Source: Amycolatopsis sp. CA-126428 (GTDB lineage Bacteria > Actinomycetota > Actinomycetes > Mycobacteriales > Pseudonocardiaceae). From it: 64,000 nucleotides of DNA. The notes under the pieces were generated by a model, which worked only from the letters and a program-made list of their open reading frames with translations, did no database searches and was not told the origin of the DNA. The first letter of the stretch is position 1. Every line of letters begins with the position of its first letter. Positions 1 to 8,914 of the stretch are shown piece after piece. Location: contig NZ_PPHF01000180.1 in the NCBI RefSeq assembly GCF_002904335.1, forward strand, positions 1-64,000, written 5' to 3'. Both the position numbers and the translations under genes were made by a program.

Positions 1-1
1 G

Positions 2-3000
2 CGCGCCCAGGACACCGTGACGCTCCTGGAAACCGCGCAGAAGGGCTGCGAAGGCGCGTCCAGCGGGGTGAAAACCGCGGGTGAGGTCGTCGCCGCGGTG
101 CGGGCGCTGGTGCGGGACATCATCGCGGAGCTGGTCGGCCACCTGATCAGCTGGGCGTTGCAGGTGCTGTTCACCCTCGGCATCGGGATGACGTGGGTTG
201 TCCCGCAGGTGATCGGCGCGGTGGCGAAGACGGCGTCGAAGATCGCGGACCTGGTGAAGCGGTTGGTGACGGCGTTGAAGGCGCTGATTCCGCTGTTGAA
301 GCGGGCGGGTGATTTGTTCGCGGATGCGGCGAAGGCGTTGCGGAAGATCAAGCCGGGCAAGGCGGCGCCGCCGCCGAAGCACGCCGACATCAAGGGCGGG
401 CCGAAGGACATCGGCGGCCCCAACGGCAAGGGCGGCCCGGACGGACCTCCCCCGAAGACCGACCCGCCGCCGAAGGGCGGCGACAGCACCAGCGCGGCGG
501 GCGCGAAGGGCGACCCGCCGCCCAAGACCGACCCACCGCCGAAGACCGATCCGCCGCCGGCGTCGAAGGGCCCCGACGACAACCCGGCCCCCGGCGGCGG
601 CTCGACCACGCCCTCGGGCGCGGGCAAGGGCGACGGCGGCAAGGGCGCGGGCTCGTCGAACAAGCCGGACAACCCGCGCGACCGCGGCGTCGGCCCGGAC
701 GACCGCGTCTGCAAGTCCGACCCGGTCGACGTCGCGAACGGCGACGTCGTGCTGGAGCAGCGCGATCTCGAGCTGCCGGATCTCCTCCCGCTCGTGCTCG
801 ACCGCACGCACGTGTCGTCCTACCGGGCCGGGCTGTGGTTCGGTCCGACGTGGACGTCCACTGTGGACCAGCGGCTCGAGCTCGACGACGAGCACGTCTG
901 CTACTTCTCCGCCGACGGCCTGATCCTGGTGTACCCGCACGCCGAGCCCGGCGTGCCGGTGCTGCCGCTGGAAGGACCGCGGCGGCCGCTGACCCGGACG
1001 GCGACCGGCTACACGCTGCACGACCCCCTGGCCCGGCGCACGCTCACCTTCGCGCCGCTGCCCGGCCGCGGCGGCGCGCTGCAGCCGCTGCAGCAGGTCG
1101 AAGACGCGGGCGGCGCCGTGATTTCGTGTGCCTACACGCCTTCCGGCGAGCCGTCGCGCCTGACGCACTCGGCGGGCTACGAGGTGGCGCTGACCACCGA
1201 CCGCGGCCGCGTGGTGGCGGTGGACGTCGTCGACGGCGGCACCGGCTACCGCGTCCGCGCCGTGCGCTACGACTACGACGCGCGCGGGCGGCTGGTCGCC
1301 GTGGTCGACTCCTCGGACACCCCGGTCCGGTTCGAATACGACGACGCCGGCCGGATCACCGGCTGGCACGACCGCAACGGCGTCTGGTACCGCTACGTCT
1401 ACGACGCCGCCGGGCGCTGCGTGGTCACCGTCGGGGACGGCGGTTTCCTCGACGGCCGGTTCGCCTACGACCCGGCGCAGCGCGTCACGAGGTTCACCGA
1501 CTCGCTCGGCCACACCAGCGAACACCACTTCAACGAGCTGGGCCAGCTCGTGCGCGATGTCGACCCGCTCGGCGCGGTCACCGCGTACACCTGGGACCGC
1601 TACGACCGCATGTTGAGCCGGACCGACCCGCTCGGCCACACGACGCTGTTCGAGCACGGCGAAGCCGGCGAGCTGCGGGCGGTCGTGCGGCCCGACGGCA
1701 GCCGCGTCGCCGTCACCCGGCACCTCGACGGCGCCCTCGACATCGCGGTCGAGGCCGTCGGCCGCGTCTGGCGGCGCCACTACCCGGCCGGCGGCGCGCC
1801 CGATCCGTACACCACGCTGCCCGGCATCGCCGACGGTCCCGCCGAAGAAGCACCGAGCGCGGACGAGCCCGGCACCGCGGCGGCCACCGCCGCCGAGCTG
1901 CGCGAGCGCGGGGACGGCACCGACCTGTTCGGCCGCCCGAAGGTCGTCGTCGACGCCGCCGGCGGCCGGTCCGCGCTGCGCTGGAGCGTCGAAGGCAAGC
2001 TGCTGGCCCGGACCACGCCGTCCGGTGCCCAGGAGGCCTGGCGCTACGACCGGCAGGGCAACGAACTCGGCCACACCGGCCTGCTCGGCCAAGCCGAAGC
2101 CCGCGAGTACGGCCCGTTCGACCTGCTGACCGCGGTGACCGACCCGACCGGCGCGCGCACGGTGTACACCTACGACACCGAGCTGCGGCCGATCGCGGTG
2201 ACCAACCCGGCCGGGCTGACCTGGCACTACACCTACGACCCGGCCGGGCGCCTCGCCGCCGAGTCCGACTTCGACGGCCGGGTGACCCGCTACACCCACG
2301 ACGCCGCGGGCCGGCTCGTGCGGTCGGAGTCCGGCGGCCTGGTCGTCGAGTACGCCTACGACCTGCTCGGCAACGTCGTCTCGCGCCGCACGGCCGACGA
2401 GCTCACGACGTTCGCGCACGATCCGGTCGGCCGGCTCGCCGGCGCGGCGAACGCCGAGTCCCGGGTGGACATCGAGCGCGACGACCAGGGCCGCGTGCTC
2501 GCCCACACCGTCGACGGCCGGACCGTCTCCTTCGGCTACGACGACGAAAACCACCTCGTGCACCGCCGCACACCGTCCGGAGTGGACAGTCTGTGGCGGT
2601 TCGACCCGGACGGCGTCCCGGTCGCGCTGGAGACGGCCGGCCAGTCGATCCGCTTCGGGCACGAGGGCGGCGCCGAAACCCGGCGCGTCTTCGGTGACGT
2701 CGTGCTCGAACAGGCCTACGCGGGGGAGCGCCTCACCGGCCAGGCCGTGACGGTCGCCGGGCGGCGCGTGCATTCCCGCGGCTACGACTACCGGCCCGAC
2801 GGCGAGCTCACCGGCGTCGACGACGACGTGACCGGCCCGGTGCGCTACCAGCTCGACGCCGCCGGCCGGGTCACCGCGGTCACCGGCCCGAACCGCGCCG
2901 AGCACTACCGCTACGACGGCGCGGGCAACATCACCGGCACCGCGCGGGAACGCCGCTTCTACACCGGCACCCGGCTGACGGCGTCCGACACCACCGCGTA

Positions 3001-4456
3001 CGAGTACGACGCCCACGGCAGGCTCGTGTCCCGCCGCGACGCCTCGGGCGCGGTCTGGCACTACACGTGGAGCGCCCTCGGCCGGCTCACCGGTGTCGTC
3101 ACGCCGGACGGCAGCCAGTGGCGCTACCGCTACGACCCGCTCGGCCGGCGGACCGCGAAGCAGCGGATCGTCGCGGGCCCGGGCGGCGCCCCGGTGGTCG
3201 CCGAGCAGGTGCTGTTCGCCTGGGACGGCACCACCCTCGTCGAGGAGCAGGCCGGCACCCGGGTCACCACCTGGGAATACCACCCGGACGACGGGAAGCC
3301 CCTGGCGCAGCTGGCTTCCGGCCGGCTGGCCACGGTCGTCACCGACCAGGTGGGCACGCCGATCGAGCTGGTCGACGCGGCCGGCACGCTGCTGTGGCGC
3401 GGCCAGGCGGACCTGTGGGGCGCGCCGGTGACGCCGCAAGAGCCGGCGGACCCGGCCGGCACGCCGCTGCGGTTCCCCGGCCAGTACCGCGACGCGGAAA
3501 CCGGGCTGCACTACAACGTCTACCGCTACTACGACCCGGCGACCGGGCGGTACCTGAGCCCGGACCCGCTGGGTCTCGAGCCCGCCCCGAACCCGGTCGC
3601 CTACGTGGCGAACCCGCTCCTCGCGGCGGACCCGCTGGGGCTCACGGCGACGGTTTCCCCGTGCGGGAAGGTCAGCGACAAGGCGCCCCCGAAGCGCCAG
3701 CGGTCCGAGGACGACTCGACGAACGCGTCCGGCTCCGGCTCGAACAAGAAGCCGAAGACCGGCCAGGACTTCAAGCCCGGGGACATCGTCAACGACGACC
3801 TCAAGGACCCGGCGATCGACAAGTACAAGAACTTCCCGAAGGACGACCCGGACAACCCGCTCGGCCGGCGCCTGAAGGACTCCGAGGGCAAGACGAAGGT
3901 CAAGCGGTCGGAGGACGTCGGCGAAGCCGGTGCCCACGACTACCTGAAGAAGGTCACCGGCAAGGACGACCTCGACATGATCACGCCGACGAAGACCAAC
4001 CCGCTGCCGGCGGGGAAGTACGGCACCAAGCCGGGCGAGCCGTGGCCGAACGCGGTCGCCTTCAACGGCAACAACGTCGCCGACGTCGCCTACTGGGACG
4101 GCAAGACCATGCACGTCGTCGAGGCGAAGGGCAACGGGTCGACGCTGACCGGCGGCCCGATGCACGGCCGCGTGCAGAAGTTCGACCCGGACACCGGCGC
4201 CCCGGTGCCGCCCGCGAACCGGCCCAACGAACACCGGATGGACCAGGGCAGCACGGAATACCTCAAGGACGTCGCCGCGAACATGAAGAACAGCAAGCCG
4301 GAGAACGCGACCTACGACGGCCGGGGCGAGGTCGGAACCTCGATCTGGAACGCCATCCACAACGGCCACCCGCCGGTGAAGTACGTTCCCGTCAACACGA
4401 CGGTCGGCCCGGACGGCAAGGCGGTCGTCAAGGTGACGCCGGGGTACGGGGAGTAG
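2..4456 (+). CDS. Rhs/YD-repeat polymorphic toxin, 5' end outside window
   Basis: Open frame runs to the window edge, so the GTG at 17 need not be the start and the N-terminus is probably missing. Counting from 17: hydrophobic helices at 40-95, a Pro/Lys-rich linker with repeated PPPKTD at about 115-235, a DUF6531-like segment at 236-310 (DPVDVANGDVV), many YDxxGR repeats at 380-1165, and the Rhs core end YRYYDPATGRYLSPDPLGL near 1170-1207. The last 270 residues are a variable domain carrying VADVAYWDG then VVEAKG (about 1353-1372), a D-x13-E-x-K arrangement typical of PD-(D/E)XK nucleases. The family acts in contact-dependent competition; actinobacterial members are probably exported by type VII secretion. 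Nuclease activity is inferred from the motif only. Confidence 0.88.
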   Translation, partial: RAQDTVTLLETAQKGCEGASSGVKTAGEVVAAVRALVRDIIAELVGHLISWALQVLFTLGIGMTWVVPQVIGAVAKTASKIADLVKRLVTALKALIPLLKRAGDLFADAAKALRKIKPGKAAPPPKHADIKGGPKDIGGPNGKGGPDGPPPKTDPPPKGGDSTSAAGAKGDPPPKTDPPPKTDPPPASKGPDDNPAPGGGSTTPSGAGKGDGGKGAGSSNKPDNPRDRGVGPDDRVCKSDPVDVANGDVVLEQRDLELPDLLPLVLDRTHVSSYRAGLWFGPTWTSTVDQRLELDDEHVCYFSADGLILVYPHAEPGVPVLPLEGPRRPLTRTATGYTLHDPLARRTLTFAPLPGRGGALQPLQQVEDAGGAVISCAYTPSGEPSRLTHSAGYEVALTTDRGRVVAVDVVDGGTGYRVRAVRYDYDARGRLVAVVDSSDTPVRFEYDDAGRITGWHDRNGVWYRYVYDAAGRCVVTVGDGGFLDGRFAYDPAQRVTRFTDSLGHTSEHHFNELGQLVRDVDPLGAVTAYTWDRYDRMLSRTDPLGHTTLFEHGEAGELRAVVRPDGSRVAVTRHLDGALDIAVEAVGRVWRRHYPAGGAPDPYTTLPGIADGPAEEAPSADEPGTAAATAAELRERGDGTDLFGRPKVVVDAAGGRSALRWSVEGKLLARTTPSGAQEAWRYDRQGNELGHTGLLGQAEAREYGPFDLLTAVTDPTGARTVYTYDTELRPIAVTNPAGLTWHYTYDPAGRLAAESDFDGRVTRYTHDAAGRLVRSESGGLVVEYAYDLLGNVVSRRTADELTTFAHDPVGRLAGAANAESRVDIERDDQGRVLAHTVDGRTVSFGYDDENHLVHRRTPSGVDSLWRFDPDGVPVALETAGQSIRFGHEGGAETRRVFGDVVLEQAYAGERLTGQAVTVAGRRVHSRGYDYRPDGELTGVDDDVTGPVRYQLDAAGRVTAVTGPNRAEHYRYDGAGNITGTARERRFYTGTRLTASDTTAYEYDAHGRLVSRRDASGAVWHYTWSALGRLTGVVTPDGSQWRYRYDPLGRRTAKQRIVAGPGGAPVVAEQVLFAWDGTTLVEEQAGTRVTTWEYHPDDGKPLAQLASGRLATVVTDQVGTPIELVDAAGTLLWRGQADLWGAPVTPQEPADPAGTPLRFPGQYRDAETGLHYNVYRYYDPATGRYLSPDPLGLEPAPNPVAYVANPLLAADPLGLTATVSPCGKVSDKAPPKRQRSEDDSTNASGSGSNKKPKTGQDFKPGDIVNDDLKDPAIDKYKNFPKDDPDNPLGRRLKDSEGKTKVKRSEDVGEAGAHDYLKKVTGKDDLDMITPTKTNPLPAGKYGTKPGEPWPNAVAFNGNNVADVAYWDGKTMHVVEAKGNGSTLTGGPMHGRVQKFDPDTGAPVPPANRPNEHRMDQGSTEYLKDVAANMKNSKPENATYDGRGEVGTSIWNAIHNGHPPVKYVPVNTTVGPDGKAVVKVTPGYGE

Positions 4457-4459
4457 GGC

Positions 4460-4936
4460 ATGAGTTACGAGCTGGTCTTCCGCGCCGCGTCGGCGGCCGA
4501 GTTCCGGGCGCGGGTGGCCGCCGACCCGGTGGTGGCGGCGTTCCGCGAAGCGGGCGGCGGCGAACCCACGCCCGAGGTGGCGGAGGCCGTCGTGCGCACG
4601 GCGCTGGCGATGGGCGAGGAGGTCGGCCGCACCGGGCACACCTCCGCGGGCGGTGACTGGTTCCGCGAGGAGCTGTTCGACGGCGTGCTCGCCGGGCTGC
4701 TGGGCGCCGACGTGGCCGACCACCTGCTCTCGCGCAACCTCGAAGGGATCGTCTGGACCGACTACCCGATGGTCGGGTTCGTGCTCGCCGACGAGCTCGC
4801 CGAAGCCTTGGCGAAGGCGGGCGGCGACCGGCCCGAGGACCTGGACGAGGACGCCGCCGAGGTGGTCGACGCCGTGCTCACCGCCCTGCGCAAGGTGGCC
4901 GACGCCGGGCAGGACGTCATCACGGTGTACACCTGA
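4460..4936 (+). CDS. Candidate immunity protein for the upstream Rhs toxin
   Basis: 158 residues, ATG three nucleotides after the toxin stop codon. I do not recognise the family. It is acidic and mostly helical by composition, has no signal peptide or membrane segment, and contains WFREELFDGVLAGLLG and WTDYPMVGFVLADELAEAL. The function rests wholly on position: in Rhs loci the gene directly behind the C-terminal toxin domain normally encodes a cytoplasmic inhibitor that binds that domain. A conserved hypothetical protein unrelated to the toxin is the alternative. Confidence 0.6.
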   Translation: MSYELVFRAASAAEFRARVAADPVVAAFREAGGGEPTPEVAEAVVRTALAMGEEVGRTGHTSAGGDWFREELFDGVLAGLLGADVADHLLSRNLEGIVWTDYPMVGFVLADELAEALAKAGGDRPEDLDEDAAEVVDAVLTALRKVADAGQDVITVYT

Positions 4937-4989
4937 GCGGTCCGTTCGGGGGGTCGACAGCGGGCGCCCGCGCGGGCGACACTGAGCCG

Positions 4990-5532
4990 ATGACCGGCCT
5001 GATCACCGGAAGCCGTGTCCGGCTGCGGCCAGCTGCCGCCCCGGACGCCGCCCGGTTCGAGGAGATCCTGTCGCACCCCGAAGTCGCCCGCTGGTGGGCC
5101 GACGCCGAGGAGCCGGTGGCCGCCCAGGTGTCCTATCTGCTGGACCCCGACGAAGGCACCACGACCTACGCCATCGAACACGATGACGACGTAATCGGCA
5201 TCGAACTGGCCTTCGAGGAGGCCGATCCGCAGTACCGCCACGCCGGGATCGACATCGCGGTGCACCCGGACTTCCAGGGCCGCGGCCTCGGCGCGGACGC
5301 CATCCGCACGCTGGCCGGGTACCTGTTCACCCAGCGGGGGCACCACCGGCTGGTGATCGACCCCGCGGCCGGCAACGAGGCGGCGATCCGGCTCTACCGG
5401 TCGCTCGGCTTCCGGCCGGTCGGCACGATGCGGTCCTACGAACGCGGTCCGGACGGCAACTGGCACGACGGGTTGCTGATGGACCTGCTCGTGGACGACC
5501 TGGTCCCGGCCGCCGCGCTAGCCGGCTCGTGA
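4990..5532 (+). CDS. GNAT acetyltransferase, AAC(6')-like
   Basis: 180 residues. Acetyl-CoA binding motif A is VHPDFQGRGLGADAIRTL (about 90-108), followed by the late GNAT pattern NEAAIRLYRSLGF and RSYERGPDGNWHDGLLMDLL. This C-terminal wording, together with HPEVARWWADAEEP near the N-terminus, resembles aminoglycoside 6'-N-acetyltransferases, which acetylate the 6'-amino group in the cytoplasm. Substrate is not proven; chromosomal actinomycete homologues may have other amine substrates. It overlaps the transporter downstream by GTGA, so the two are probably translated together. Confidence 0.8.
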   Translation: MTGLITGSRVRLRPAAAPDAARFEEILSHPEVARWWADAEEPVAAQVSYLLDPDEGTTTYAIEHDDDVIGIELAFEEADPQYRHAGIDIAVHPDFQGRGLGADAIRTLAGYLFTQRGHHRLVIDPAAGNEAAIRLYRSLGFRPVGTMRSYERGPDGNWHDGLLMDLLVDDLVPAAALAGS

Positions 5533-6836
5533 GCGGCCGCGCGGTCGCGGCCCGGCCCTTGCGGCGGGTCGCCGTGGCGAGCGCGGTGGGGACCACCATC
5601 GAGTGGTACGACTACTTCATCTACAGCACGGCGACGGCGCTCGTGTTCGGCAAGCTCTTCTTCACGTCGCTGTCGCCGGCTTCCGGGACCCTGGCCGCGT
5701 TCGCGACGCTCGGGGTCGGATTCCTGGCCCGCCCGGTCGGCGGGATCCTCTGGGGCCACTTCGGCGACCGCGTGGGCCGCAAGGCGATGCTGGTGCTGTC
5801 GCTGCTGCTGATGGGCGTGGCCACCGTCGGCGTCGGGCTGCTGCCGACGTACTCCGCGATCGGGGTCTGGGCGCCCGTCCTGCTGCTCGTCCTGCGGCTG
5901 CTGCAGGGCCTGAGCGCGGGCGGCGAATGGGGCGGCGCGGCGCTGATGGCGGTCGAGCACGCGCCCGAGGACCGCCGCGGCCGGTACGGCGCGTTCTCCC
6001 AGATCGGCGTCCCGGCCGGGTTGATCCTGGCGCAGCTGATGTTCTTCGTGCTCGGCAAGGCGCTGACCGACGCGCAGTTCGCCGCGTGGGGCTGGCGGGT
6101 GCCGTTCCTGGCGAGCATCGTGCTCGTCGGCATCGGCCTGGTGATCCGGCTGCGGATCGAGGAAAGCCCGGTGTTCTCGCGGTTGCGGGAGGCGGAGCAG
6201 CGCAGCAGCCGGCCGATGGCCGACGTGCTGCGCGAGCGTCCGCGGGCGCTGCTGGTGGCGTCCGGCAGCTTCATCGCCAACACCGCCATCGGCTACATCT
6301 TCCTGGCGTACCTGCTGTCCTACGGCACCTCGGTGCTCAAGATCAACCGCACCACCCTGCTCGTCGTCGTCATCGTCGGCAGCGTGACGTGGCTGGTCAG
6401 CATCCTCGTCGCGGCCGCGTGGTCCGATCGCGTGGGCCGCAAACCGGTGTACCTGGCCGGATCGGTGCTCCTGGTGGTCTGGCCGATCCCGTTCTTCCTG
6501 CTCGTGGACACGCGGGCGACGGCGTGGCTGATCGTGGCGGTGGTGGTGCTCAACATCGGCCTCGGTGCCACCTACGGGCCGCAGTCGGCGTTGTTCGCGG
6601 AGCTGTTCGAGCCGCGCTACCGCTACAGCGGGGCTTCGTTCTCCTACGCCGTGGGCGCGGTGCTGGGCGGTGGCTTCGCGCCGTTGATCGCGACGGCGTT
6701 GCAGACCGCCACGGGCACCTCGTTTTCGGTGTCGCTCTACCTGGTGGCGGTGGCGGTGGTGAGCCTGGTCGCGGTGCTGTTCATCCCCCGGGATCAGAGC
6801 CGGTCGAGCCGGACGGCGGCGGCCATCCGCTCGTAG
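5529..6836 (+). CDS. MFS transporter, metabolite:H+ symporter (MHS) family
   Basis: 435 residues, about 12 hydrophobic segments. The N-terminus VGTTIEWYDYFIYSTATAL and the loop GHFGDRVGRKAMLVLSLLLMG are MHS-family signatures (ShiA, ProP, KgtP relatives); the mid-loop copy SDRVGRKPVYL marks the second half. Such proteins import organic acids, betaines or shikimate with protons across the plasma membrane; the substrate cannot be read from sequence. The GTG start lies in a GTGA overlap with the acetyltransferase stop. The 3' end overlaps the convergent SGNH hydrolase gene by 43 nt. Confidence 0.88.
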   Translation: MSGRAVAARPLRRVAVASAVGTTIEWYDYFIYSTATALVFGKLFFTSLSPASGTLAAFATLGVGFLARPVGGILWGHFGDRVGRKAMLVLSLLLMGVATVGVGLLPTYSAIGVWAPVLLLVLRLLQGLSAGGEWGGAALMAVEHAPEDRRGRYGAFSQIGVPAGLILAQLMFFVLGKALTDAQFAAWGWRVPFLASIVLVGIGLVIRLRIEESPVFSRLREAEQRSSRPMADVLRERPRALLVASGSFIANTAIGYIFLAYLLSYGTSVLKINRTTLLVVVIVGSVTWLVSILVAAAWSDRVGRKPVYLAGSVLLVVWPIPFFLLVDTRATAWLIVAVVVLNIGLGATYGPQSALFAELFEPRYRYSGASFSYAVGAVLGGGFAPLIATALQTATGTSFSVSLYLVAVAVVSLVAVLFIPRDQSRSSRTAAAIRS

Positions 6837-8026
6837 CCCGCGTCGCCCGGGTGGAGGTGGTCGCCGGAGTCGTAGGCCGGGAGCAGCCGGAGCGGGTCGG
6901 CCGGGTCGCGGAGCGCCGCGTCGAAGTCGATGACGGCGTCGAAGATCCCGCCGGTGCGGATGAGCGCGTTCACCGCCTGGCGGGTCGCTTCGAGGGTGTC
7001 GTCGTAGACCCGCCAGCCCTTGAACGGCGTGAGCGTGCCGCCGAGCACCCGGATACCGCGGGCGTGCGCCTGCGTGACCAGCTGGCGGTACGCCGAGGCG
7101 ATCGCGGCCGGGTCGGTCTGGTGCGGGTCCTGCTGGATGTCGTTGATGCCCTCCAGCACGATCAGCGTCCGCACGCCGCCGACGCTCAGGACGTCCCGGT
7201 CCAAGCGGGAGAGCGCGTTCTGGCCGGCGCTGGAGCCGGGCACGTCGAGCAGCAGCCGGTTGGCGCTGATGCCGGCGTTGAGCACGCCGTAGCGGTCGTG
7301 CAGCCGGTCGGCGAGGTAGTCCGGCCAGCGGTGGTTGGCCGCTGGGAGTGACCCGGCGCCGTCGGTGATCGAGTCGCCCAGTGTCACGATCGAAGCCCGC
7401 GCGTTCGAGCCGGGGTGCCCGCCCTGGACGTCGACCCCGGAAACGTAGTGCCACACCGACGTCTGCTCGGTGTAGGGAGCGCCGGACTCGCTGGCCGCGA
7501 AGTCGCCGTTGCGCGTGAAGTACGACGTCTGCATCGCGAGCGGGTGATAGGTCACCGGTCCGGACTTCGCCGGCACGTAGGTCGTCACGAGCAGGTTGGC
7601 GTCGGCCGGGACCCGGAGCTCGGCCGGATCGCTCACGGCCTCGGCGCCGGCCGGCACGACGACGCTCGGGGCGCCGCCGAAGGCCAGGGACCGCAGGGTG
7701 CCCGGCACGGCGTCCGGCCCGGTGCTCTGGACCGCGACGGTGACGTGGCCGAAGGTCAGGGGAGTGGTACCGAAGGCGTTCGACAGGTGGACGCGGGTGC
7801 GGTCGCCGCCGGCGCTGGTGTGCACGACGTTGCGGATCGAATAGCCGGGGTAGCCGTCCGGGGTGTTCGCCACGCCGGCCGCGGGCGCCGTGGCCCAGGT
7901 ACCGACCCAGCCGCCGGCCTGCTCGGCGAGCACCGGGGCCGCGCTTTCGGGGTTCGCGCTGCCGGGCGTCGTGAGGAGGCCGATTCCCGCCAGCACGGCC
8001 GCGCTCACGGCCACGAAACGTCGCAT
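6794..8026 (-). CDS. Secreted SGNH/GDSL hydrolase
   Basis: 410 residues starting at ATG 8026 (MRRFVAVSAAVLAGIGLL), which places a clean Sec signal peptide at the N-terminus; an in-frame upstream GTG (8080) would spoil it. Block I is VTLGDSITDGAGS with the nucleophile Ser, block III is VLEGINDIQ, and the late block has SGDHLHPGDAGY with the Asp-x-x-His pair. The family hydrolyses esters (lipids, acetylated polysaccharides) outside the cell. The roughly 180 residues before the GDS block form a separate beta-rich region. Its last 43 nt overlap the end of the convergent transporter gene. Confidence 0.88.
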   Translation of the reverse strand: MRRFVAVSAAVLAGIGLLTTPGSANPESAAPVLAEQAGGWVGTWATAPAAGVANTPDGYPGYSIRNVVHTSAGGDRTRVHLSNAFGTTPLTFGHVTVAVQSTGPDAVPGTLRSLAFGGAPSVVVPAGAEAVSDPAELRVPADANLLVTTYVPAKSGPVTYHPLAMQTSYFTRNGDFAASESGAPYTEQTSVWHYVSGVDVQGGHPGSNARASIVTLGDSITDGAGSLPAANHRWPDYLADRLHDRYGVLNAGISANRLLLDVPGSSAGQNALSRLDRDVLSVGGVRTLIVLEGINDIQQDPHQTDPAAIASAYRQLVTQAHARGIRVLGGTLTPFKGWRVYDDTLEATRQAVNALIRTGGIFDAVIDFDAALRDPADPLRLLPAYDSGDHLHPGDAGYERMAAAVRLDRL

Positions 8027-8410
8027 GTTCCCACAGTTGCCCGTGATCCGCGGGAGCGGCGACCGCTGATCAGGTGACATTGGACAGTCGCGGTGGACAA
8101 GATACGGGCCGGGGCGGGCCCGTCCGGGATTCTGGGGATGCCGGACGGGCCCGCGCGAGGTGGCCGTTGCCGCGACGGCCGCTCGCCGGGGTTACCCGGT
8201 CCCGATCGGGCGGAGGCTGGCCCGGATCGTTGCGTCGTGGTGACCCCGGAGGGCGTGTGCGAGACGCCCTCACCCCAAGCACGGCCGCCGGCCCGGCCCG
8301 GTTCAGCGCATGCCGAAGGTTTCTCTTCCGCCCGGCCGCGAAAAGCCGTGAAGGCCACCTCGAGGGACGCGGTGTCCTGGAGGTGGCCTTCACGGCGTCG
8401 AGCGGGAGGC
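8027..8410. other. Gene-poor stretch with one strong hairpin
   Basis: 384 nt between two minus-strand genes. No reading frame here has convincing codon use or a ribosome binding site. The only structure seen is the GTGAAGGCCACC hairpin listed separately, placed just beyond the stop codon of the 8411 gene. The part near 8030-8150 should hold the promoter of the SGNH hydrolase gene, but no clear -10/-35 pair stands out. Confidence 0.5.
8345..8396 (-). terminator. Hairpin terminator, GTGAAGGCCACC family
   Basis: Arms GCCGTGAAGGCCACCTC (8345-8361) and its exact reverse complement (8380-8396); the 18-nt loop can itself pair GGAC with GTCC. It lies 15 nt past the stop of the minus-strand gene 8411-8677. 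No T-run follows, as is usual for actinomycete terminators. Confidence 0.75.
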
Positions 8411-8677
8411 TCAAGCTGCGGCGGCGGGAAATCCGGTGAGGGCGCGGTGGCCCGCGTCGGTCAGTTCGGCGGGGGCCCACTGGCCGGGCGCGACGAGCCG
8501 GGTGGCTCTGACCAGCCCGGCGCGGGCGAGGTCGTGGGCGGTGTTCTGGTCGCAGCACGAGAGGCCGTCCACGCGGAGGTCGGGTTCGCAGCTGCAGCGG
8601 AGCTCGGCGCGTCCGTCGGCGATCGCCTTGAGCATGGCGATCGCGCGGCGGCTCAGCGCGTTCGGGTCGGTGGACAT
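8411..8677 (-). CDS. Small Cys-containing, possibly winged-helix protein
   Basis: 88 residues, not assigned to a family with confidence. A helical N-terminus (SRRAIAMLKAIADGRAEL) is followed by a short Cys cluster (CSCEPDLRVDGLSCCDQ) and then by a region that reads like a winged-helix recognition part (AHDLARAGLVRATR...AELTDAGHRAL). A DNA-binding or small metal-binding role is possible. Codon use is typical for the region, and the hairpin just after its stop supports it as a real transcription unit. Confidence 0.6.
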   Translation of the reverse strand: MSTDPNALSRRAIAMLKAIADGRAELRCSCEPDLRVDGLSCCDQNTAHDLARAGLVRATRLVAPGQWAPAELTDAGHRALTGFPAAAA

Positions 8678-8817
8678 CGGTCTGGCCTTTCGGTGCGGCT
8701 GGGTTCTGGCGCGAGGGCTGCAGCTCGTTACCTAGGGATACGCGGTGAACACGAGCACGGTTCACCACGATCGGGCCAGTTGGCCCCTTGACACGGCGCA
8801 GGCCAGCAAGCAGGCTC

Positions 8818-8832
8818 ATTCATCGGATGAAT
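8818..8832. promoter_or_regulatory. Palindromic candidate operator before the fucosidase gene
   Basis: ATTCATCGGATGAAT is a perfect 7+1+7 palindrome 82 nt before the GTG start of the fucosidase gene. A matching half site (TCATCCGAT, 8893-8901) lies just before the ribosome binding site. The arrangement suits a dimeric repressor; which one is unknown. Confidence 0.4.
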
Positions 8833-8914
8833 CAGTTCCGCCAGCGACAGATGTGCGTCTTGAGGACGAACTCTGTCGAAATTCCGCCGTAGTCATCCGA
8901 TCCCTGGAGGCTCA

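Noticed and set aside
835..2697. Long Arg/Pro/Ala-rich open frames in other phases across the Rhs gene and many other loci
   Set aside because: Typical shadow frames of high-GC coding DNA; they lack domains and start signals and cover recognised genes.
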